Positions 23,844 through 27,792 of a stretch of DNA of 27,792 nucleotides are shown here, piece after piece; the stretch's first letter is position 1; each line of letters begins with the position of its first letter. Under the pieces are notes generated by a model. The model searched no databases. It was not told where the DNA came from and worked only from the letters and a program-made list of their open reading frames with translations. A program made the translations under genes and the position numbers. Source of the stretch: JAJUFS01 sp964599565 (GTDB lineage: Bacteria; Pseudomonadota; Gammaproteobacteria; Natronospirales; JAJUFS01). The stretch covers positions 1-27,792 of the forward strand of contig CAZRFE010000032.1 in assembly GCA_964599565.1 (NCBI GenBank), written 5' to 3'.

Positions 23844-24068
23844 TCAATGCTGGTCGGTGTACGGCAGCAGCGCGATGAAGCGGGCGCGCTTGATCGCCGT
23901 CGTCAACTGGCGCTGGTAGAACGGGCGCGTGCCGGTGATGCGGCTCGGCACGATCTTGCCGGTCTCGGTGATGTAGCCTTTCAGCGTGCCGAGATCCTTG
24001 TAATCAATTTCCTTCACGCCCTCGGCGGTGAAGCGACAGAACTTTCTGCGACGGAAAAAACGGGACAT
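23844..24068 (-). CDS. rpsR: 30S ribosomal protein S18
   Basis: 74 aa. It starts MSRFFRRRKFCRFTAEGVKEIDYKD and ends GTRPFYQRQLTTAIKRARFIALLPYTDQH, which is textbook S18. It binds S6 on the 30S platform and lies 32 bp after rpsF. Confidence 0.98.
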   Translation of the reverse strand: MSRFFRRRKFCRFTAEGVKEIDYKDLGTLKGYITETGKIVPSRITGTRPFYQRQLTTAIKRARFIALLPYTDQH

Positions 24069-24100
24069 GGTGCACCTCGTGTTGGGTCAGGGCGCGGCGA

Positions 24101-24529
24101 TCAGGCCGCGTCATCCTCGGATTCATCATCACTGTCGCGCTCGGAACGCTCGGAACGGCGCGGACGGTCGTCGTCCTCGTCGCGACGGCGGCTCGGACGC
24201 TCGTCTTCATCGTCACGCTTCGCCAGCGGCGACTGCTCGGTCACCGCTTCGTCGCGGCGGATCGTCATGTGACGCAGCACCGCATCGTTGAAGCGGAACG
24301 CGCTTTCGATCTCGTCGAGGATTTCCCGGGTGCACTCGATGTTCATCAGAACGTAGTGCGCCTTGTGAATCTTGTTGATGGGATAGGCGAGCTGGCGGCG
24401 ACCCCAGTCTTCGAGACGGTGGATCTTGCCGTTCGCGCCTTCGATCATCGAGCGATACTTCTCGACCATCGCAGGGACCTGCTCGCTCTGGTCCGGATGG
24501 ACCAGGAACACGATTTCATAATGCCGCAT
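24101..24529 (-). CDS. rpsF: 30S ribosomal protein S6 with a long mixed-charge tail
   Basis: 142 aa. The S6 fold occupies about 1-98 (MRHYEIVFLVHPDQSEQ, then GRRQLAYPINKIHKAHYVLMN). The last 40 or so residues (about 103-142) are almost only Asp, Glu, Arg and Ser, ending DDESEDDAA. E. coli S6 has a short Glu tail extended by RimK; this one is longer, alternates basic and acidic blocks and does not end in Glu. The start is fixed by AAGGAG upstream. It is first in the rpsF-rpsR-DUF2232-rplI operon. Confidence 0.97.
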   Translation of the reverse strand: MRHYEIVFLVHPDQSEQVPAMVEKYRSMIEGANGKIHRLEDWGRRQLAYPINKIHKAHYVLMNIECTREILDEIESAFRFNDAVLRHMTIRRDEAVTEQSPLAKRDDEDERPSRRRDEDDDRPRRSERSERDSDDESEDDAA

Positions 24530-24552
24530 TGTGGGCTCCTTGTGGATTGACA

Positions 24553-24612
24553 GCCTCCCGGCTGATTCCGGTGAGGCAAGGAGTCGCATGACGGGGGAAC
24601 CCGAGCCATGCG
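24553..24612 (-). promoter_or_regulatory. Two hairpins in the rpsF leader, possible S6:S18 autoregulatory element
   Basis: Minus-strand leader RNA can form two hairpins. One pairs 24585-24590 with 24607-24612, with an inner 4-bp stem (24592-24595 with 24600-24603). The other, nearer the start codon, pairs 24553-24557 with 24573-24577 and 24558-24561 with 24568-24571, with a single bulged base. rpsF leaders in many bacteria bind the S6:S18 complex. Whether the required bulged motif exists here was not verified. Confidence 0.4.
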
Positions 24613-24621
24613 AAGCGCGGG

Positions 24622-24651
24622 ATTCTAGACGAACCGCAAGGGCGCGCGCAA
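24622..24651 (-). promoter_or_regulatory. Promoter of the rpsF operon
   Basis: On the minus strand, TTGCGC (24646-24651) and TAGAAT (24622-24627) are separated by 18 bp. The -10 matches 5 of 6 consensus positions and the -35 keeps the TTG. It lies about 95 bp before the rpsF ATG and just downstream of rlmB. Confidence 0.6.
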
Positions 24652-24673
24652 GCGCAAACCCTTGAAAAACCGG

Positions 24674-25414
24674 CTACTTGCGCGCTGCCTGCGCACGTCT
24701 TTGGCGCACCGCCTCGAAAAGGCAAACGCCGGTCGCGACGGAAACGTTCAGGCTTTCAACCGTTCCCGCCATCGGCAGCCGCGCCAGCCAGTCGCAGGAC
24801 TCCCGCGTCAGCCGCCGCAGCCCTTCGCCTTCCGCGCCCATGACGATGGCGAGCGGCCCGGTCAGGTCCAGATCATGGATCTGCTGCTCCGCCTCGCCCG
24901 CCGTTCCCGCCAGCCAGATACCGCGCTCCTTCAGGTCCTTGAGCGTACGCGCGAGATTGGTAACGGCGAAAAACGGCACGGTTTCGGCGGCGCCGGCCGC
25001 GACCTTGCGCACCACCGGAGTGATGCCACAGGCACGGTCCTTCGGCGCGATCACCGCGTGGGCGCCAGCGGCATCCGCGGTGCGCAGGCACGCGCCCAGG
25101 TTGTGGGGATCCTGCACGCCGTCGAGCACGAGCAGGAACGCCGGCTCATCAAGCGCATCCAGCAGTTCTTCGATGCTTTCAGGCCCGACCGGCGCACCGA
25201 ACTCGCCGATCACGCCCTGGTGATGCGTGTCGTCCGCAAGCCGGTCGAGATCGCGGCGCGGAACGCGCTCGACATTCACGCCGAGCTTCTGCGCGCGTAC
25301 CTCGATGTCGTTCAGCCGCCCATCGCGACGATTGTCCTGCAGCCAGAGCCTGCTGCATTCGCGACCGGAACGCAGCGCGGCTGTGACCGCATGCAGACCG
25401 AATATCCTTTCCAC
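24674..25414 (-). CDS. rlmB: 23S rRNA (guanosine-2'-O)-methyltransferase RlmB
   Basis: 246 aa, full length. An N-terminal substrate-binding domain starts MERIFGLHAVTAALRSG. The SPOUT/SpoU catalytic domain has LDGVQDPHNLGACLRTADAAG, IVMGAEGEGLRRLT and LPMAGTVESLNVSVATGVCLFE, motifs 1-3 of the family. It methylates the 2'-OH of G2251 (E. coli numbering) in the peptidyl-transferase region. It is 15 bp after rnr, the common gammaproteobacterial rnr-rlmB pair. Confidence 0.97.
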   Translation of the reverse strand: MERIFGLHAVTAALRSGRECSRLWLQDNRRDGRLNDIEVRAQKLGVNVERVPRRDLDRLADDTHHQGVIGEFGAPVGPESIEELLDALDEPAFLLVLDGVQDPHNLGACLRTADAAGAHAVIAPKDRACGITPVVRKVAAGAAETVPFFAVTNLARTLKDLKERGIWLAGTAGEAEQQIHDLDLTGPLAIVMGAEGEGLRRLTRESCDWLARLPMAGTVESLNVSVATGVCLFEAVRQRRAQAARK

Positions 25415-25429
25415 GGGAATGGTTCCTGC

Positions 25430-27757
25430 TTAGCGTTTGCGCTTTCGCGTCTTGCCGGCGGCGCGCGGAGAGTTCGCGCGCGCACCTTCCTTCTTCTTTC
25501 CGTCGCTTCTGCCGCGCGCGCCGGTCTTCCTGTCGGACGTCACATCCCCCGCCCCCGGGCGCGCCGGTTCGAAATCGATCTTGCGTTCATCGGGGTTCAC
25601 GCGCACGACGCGCACACGTATCGCGTCCGCAAGCCGGAACACCTTGCCGCCGCGCTCGCCGACCAGCCGATGCAGCGCAGGATCGTGGCGGTAATAATCG
25701 TTCTCCAGGGACGTGACATGTATCAGTCCTTCGATCTGCATGTCCTTCAGTTCGACGAACAGGCCGAAATTCGTCACGCCCGTGATGATGCCGTCGTATT
25801 CCTCGCCGACCTTGTCGACCATGAAATCGCACTTGAGCCACGCCACGGCATCGCGCGTCGCTTCGTCGGCGCGACGTTCCGTCATCGATGTGTGCGTGCC
25901 CAGCGTTTCCATCCGGCGGTGGTCGTAACCAAATTCCTTCTTCGGCCGTTCGTTTGCGATCAGCTTCAGTCCGCGGTGCACGAGCAGGTCCGGGTAGCGG
26001 CGAATCGGCGAGGTGAAATGTGCGTAATGTTCCAGCGCGAGGCCGAAATGCCCGTCGCCCTTCGGCTGGTAAACCGCCTGCGACAGCGAACGCAGCAGCA
26101 CGGTCTCGATCAGGAAGCGGTCGGGCCGCTCCGCGATTCTTTCAATCAGCTTCGCGTAATCCTTGGGCTGCGGATTCTCGCCGCCGCCGAGACTCAGGCC
26201 CAGCGGGCCGAGAAAGCTGCGCAGGTTTTCCAGCGATTCTTCCTTCGGGCCGTCATGCACGCGGTACAGCGTCGGAACCTTGTTCCTGTCGAGGAATTTC
26301 GCGGCCTGCACGTTCGCCGCGATCATGCATTCCTCGATGATGCGATGTGCAACGTTGCGTTCGACAGGCTTGATGGCGCGGATCTTGCGGTTCTCGTCAA
26401 AGACGATCTTCGTTTCGGGGCGGTCGAAATCGATCGCGCCGCGCCGCCTGCGCGCCTTCGCGAACGCCTTGTAGAGATCGTGCAGCGCATGGATGCGATC
26501 GACGAGCGGGCCGAGTTCGCGATGCACGTTCACGTCGCCCTTCTCGAGCAGGTTGCCGACCTTCGTGTACGTCAGTCGCGCCTTCGAGCGCATCACGGCA
26601 TCGTAGAACTTCGCGCGCGTCACCTTGCCGTCTGCATCGACACGCATGTCGCACGCCATGCAGAGCCTGTCCACCTGCGGATTCAGCGAACACAGCCCGT
26701 TGGACAACGCTTCCGGCAACATGGGAATCACCCAGTCGGGAAAGTACACCGACGTGCCGCGCTTCTCGGCTTCCGCATCAAGAGGATGGCCGGGTTTCAC
26801 GTAGTGCGCGACGTCCGCAATCGCAACGACAAGCCGCCAGCCGCCACCCTTCAGCGGTTCACAGAACACCGCGTCGTCGAAATCGCGCGCATCCTCGCCA
26901 TCGATGGTGACGAGATCGGTATCGCGCAGGTCCACGCGCCCGATCTTTGCGACGTCCGGCACCTGTTCGCCGAAGCGTTCCGCTTCGTCGATGACGGTAT
27001 CGGGAAATTCATGCGGCAGACCAAACGAGTGAATCGCGATCTCGACTTCCATGCCCGCCGCACGATGGTCGCCGAGCACCTTCGCGATGCGGCCGAGCGG
27101 CTGCGTGTGCGGACCGGGATATTCGACAAGATCGACGAGCACGATCTGCCCGTGCTTCGCGCCGTTGCGGTCCTTTGCGGGAACCAGGATTTCATGCTGG
27201 AAACGCGTGTTGTCCGGCGAAACGAAACCGACGCCGCTTTCCTCGAAGTACCGTCCGACGACGGTTTCCGTGTTTCGCTCCAGCACATCGACGAGGCTGC
27301 CTTCCGGCCTACCACGTTGATCGAGGCCGCGGATGCGAACCGAGACGCGATCGCCGTGCATCACGCTCTGCATCTGGCGCGGCGAAAGAAATACGTCCTC
27401 GCCGCCTTCGTCGGGAATGAGAAAACCGAAACCGTCGCGATGCGCCTGCACGCGCCCCGCGATCACGCCGATCCTTCCCGCCAGGCAATAACCGCCGCGG
27501 CGGTTGAACACGAGCTGGCCGTCTCGCACCATCGCGCGCAGCCGGCGGCGCAACGCTTCGCGGTCCTGCTCGTTGCGAACGCCCAGCTCCGCTTCAAGCT
27601 CGTCCTGGTACGCAGGCCGTCCCAGATCCTCAAGCACGCGGAGAATCAGTTCACGGCTCGCGATCGGCTCGGCGTACTTGCCTGCTTCCCGTTCGGCGTA
27701 CGGATCGTGCCGCGTTGCGCTGCGCTTCTTCGATGTCTTCTTTTTCTTTGCTGTCAT
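25430..27757 (-). CDS. rnr: Exoribonuclease RNase R
   Basis: 775 aa, full length. Order: an N-terminal helix-turn-helix-like region (about 30-92), cold-shock domains (about 95-260), the RNB catalytic domain (about 265-600) with the metal-binding aspartates 286, 292, 294 and 295 in IDGEDARDFDD, an S1 domain (about 655-735) and a Lys/Arg-rich tail (about 740-775). It is a 3'-to-5' exonuclease that degrades structured RNA and defective rRNA. The ATG lacks any Shine-Dalgarno sequence, and a -10 element lies only 8 nt upstream. It is co-transcribed with rlmB. Confidence 0.98.
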   Translation of the reverse strand: MTAKKKKTSKKRSATRHDPYAEREAGKYAEPIASRELILRVLEDLGRPAYQDELEAELGVRNEQDREALRRRLRAMVRDGQLVFNRRGGYCLAGRIGVIAGRVQAHRDGFGFLIPDEGGEDVFLSPRQMQSVMHGDRVSVRIRGLDQRGRPEGSLVDVLERNTETVVGRYFEESGVGFVSPDNTRFQHEILVPAKDRNGAKHGQIVLVDLVEYPGPHTQPLGRIAKVLGDHRAAGMEVEIAIHSFGLPHEFPDTVIDEAERFGEQVPDVAKIGRVDLRDTDLVTIDGEDARDFDDAVFCEPLKGGGWRLVVAIADVAHYVKPGHPLDAEAEKRGTSVYFPDWVIPMLPEALSNGLCSLNPQVDRLCMACDMRVDADGKVTRAKFYDAVMRSKARLTYTKVGNLLEKGDVNVHRELGPLVDRIHALHDLYKAFAKARRRRGAIDFDRPETKIVFDENRKIRAIKPVERNVAHRIIEECMIAANVQAAKFLDRNKVPTLYRVHDGPKEESLENLRSFLGPLGLSLGGGENPQPKDYAKLIERIAERPDRFLIETVLLRSLSQAVYQPKGDGHFGLALEHYAHFTSPIRRYPDLLVHRGLKLIANERPKKEFGYDHRRMETLGTHTSMTERRADEATRDAVAWLKCDFMVDKVGEEYDGIITGVTNFGLFVELKDMQIEGLIHVTSLENDYYRHDPALHRLVGERGGKVFRLADAIRVRVVRVNPDERKIDFEPARPGAGDVTSDRKTGARGRSDGKKKEGARANSPRAAGKTRKRKR

Positions 27758-27765
27758 GGGCGCAC

Positions 27766-27771
27766 ACTATA
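27766..27771 (-). promoter_or_regulatory. -10 element (TATAGT) very close to rnr
   Basis: Minus-strand TATAGT lies 8 nt before the rnr ATG. A -35 of the form nTGAAT would begin at the window edge with a 16-bp spacer, but its first base is outside the window. Transcription would start 0-3 nt before the ATG. Confidence 0.5.
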
Positions 27772-27792
27772 CGCGGTGCGGGAGAAAATTCA

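Noticed and set aside
24069..24250. Repeat-like GC-rich stretch at the end of rpsF
   Set aside because: The apparent repeats are codons for the Asp/Glu/Arg/Ser tail of S6, not an independent repeat or CRISPR element.

Overview
The window is a 27.8 kb stretch of GC-rich, gene-dense bacterial chromosome. It is almost entirely housekeeping backbone with two accessory cassettes spliced in. Several conserved neighbourhoods point to a gammaproteobacterium: ffh next to rpsP-rimM-trmD-rplS; a YpjD-like and CorB-like pair beside ffh; rpsF-rpsR-DUF2232-rplI-dnaB-alr; and rnr-rlmB. GC content and protein style would fit a high-GC lineage related to Xanthomonadales, Steroidobacterales or Chromatiales, but the genus cannot be fixed from sequence alone. 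I found no rRNA, tRNA, CRISPR array, insertion sequence, integrase or prophage gene, and no gene-free stretch above about 180 bp.

Layout, left to right. (1) 1-140: 5' end of an AhpC-type peroxiredoxin gene (minus), with a perfect 22-bp OxyR-like palindrome upstream. (2) 249-7192: a six-gene minus-strand run. In transcription order it encodes a secreted alpha-solenoid protein, a TatT-like lipoprotein, DctP, DctQ, DctM and a PLP-dependent decarboxylase. This looks like a TPR-protein-associated TRAP transporter (TPAT) whose permease is translationally coupled to a cytoplasmic amino-acid-type decarboxylase. (3) 7332-10744: rplS, trmD, rimM, rpsP and ffh (minus). (4) 10803-13950: a metallo-beta-lactamase-fold hydrolase (minus), then divergently a YpjD/CcsA-like membrane protein and a CorB-type CNNM/CBS protein (plus). 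(5) 13951-15321: radA (minus), abutting corB with no gap. (6) 15455-19729: a plus-strand signalling cassette of CHASE2-Ser/Thr kinase, PP2C phosphatase and FHA protein, closed by a strong bidirectional terminator. (7) 19773-22886: alr and dnaB (ATGA overlap) and rplI. (8) 22910-24529: DUF2232-type membrane protein, rpsR and rpsF. (9) 24674-27757: rlmB and rnr, with a promoter so close to rnr that its mRNA may be leaderless.

How the genes work together. The backbone serves translation (S6, S9-type L9, S16, S18, L19, TrmD, RimM, RlmB), protein export (Ffh), RNA decay (RNase R), replication and recombination (DnaB, RadA) and wall precursor synthesis (Alr). The two accessory units are the likeliest places for something new. 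In the TRAP unit, a periplasmic solute receptor lacks the usual carboxylate-binding arginine, and two helical-repeat proteins and a decarboxylase share its operon. The kinase/phosphatase/FHA unit is a compact eukaryotic-type phosphorylation circuit, with candidate FHA-docking threonines in both the kinase linker and the FHA protein.
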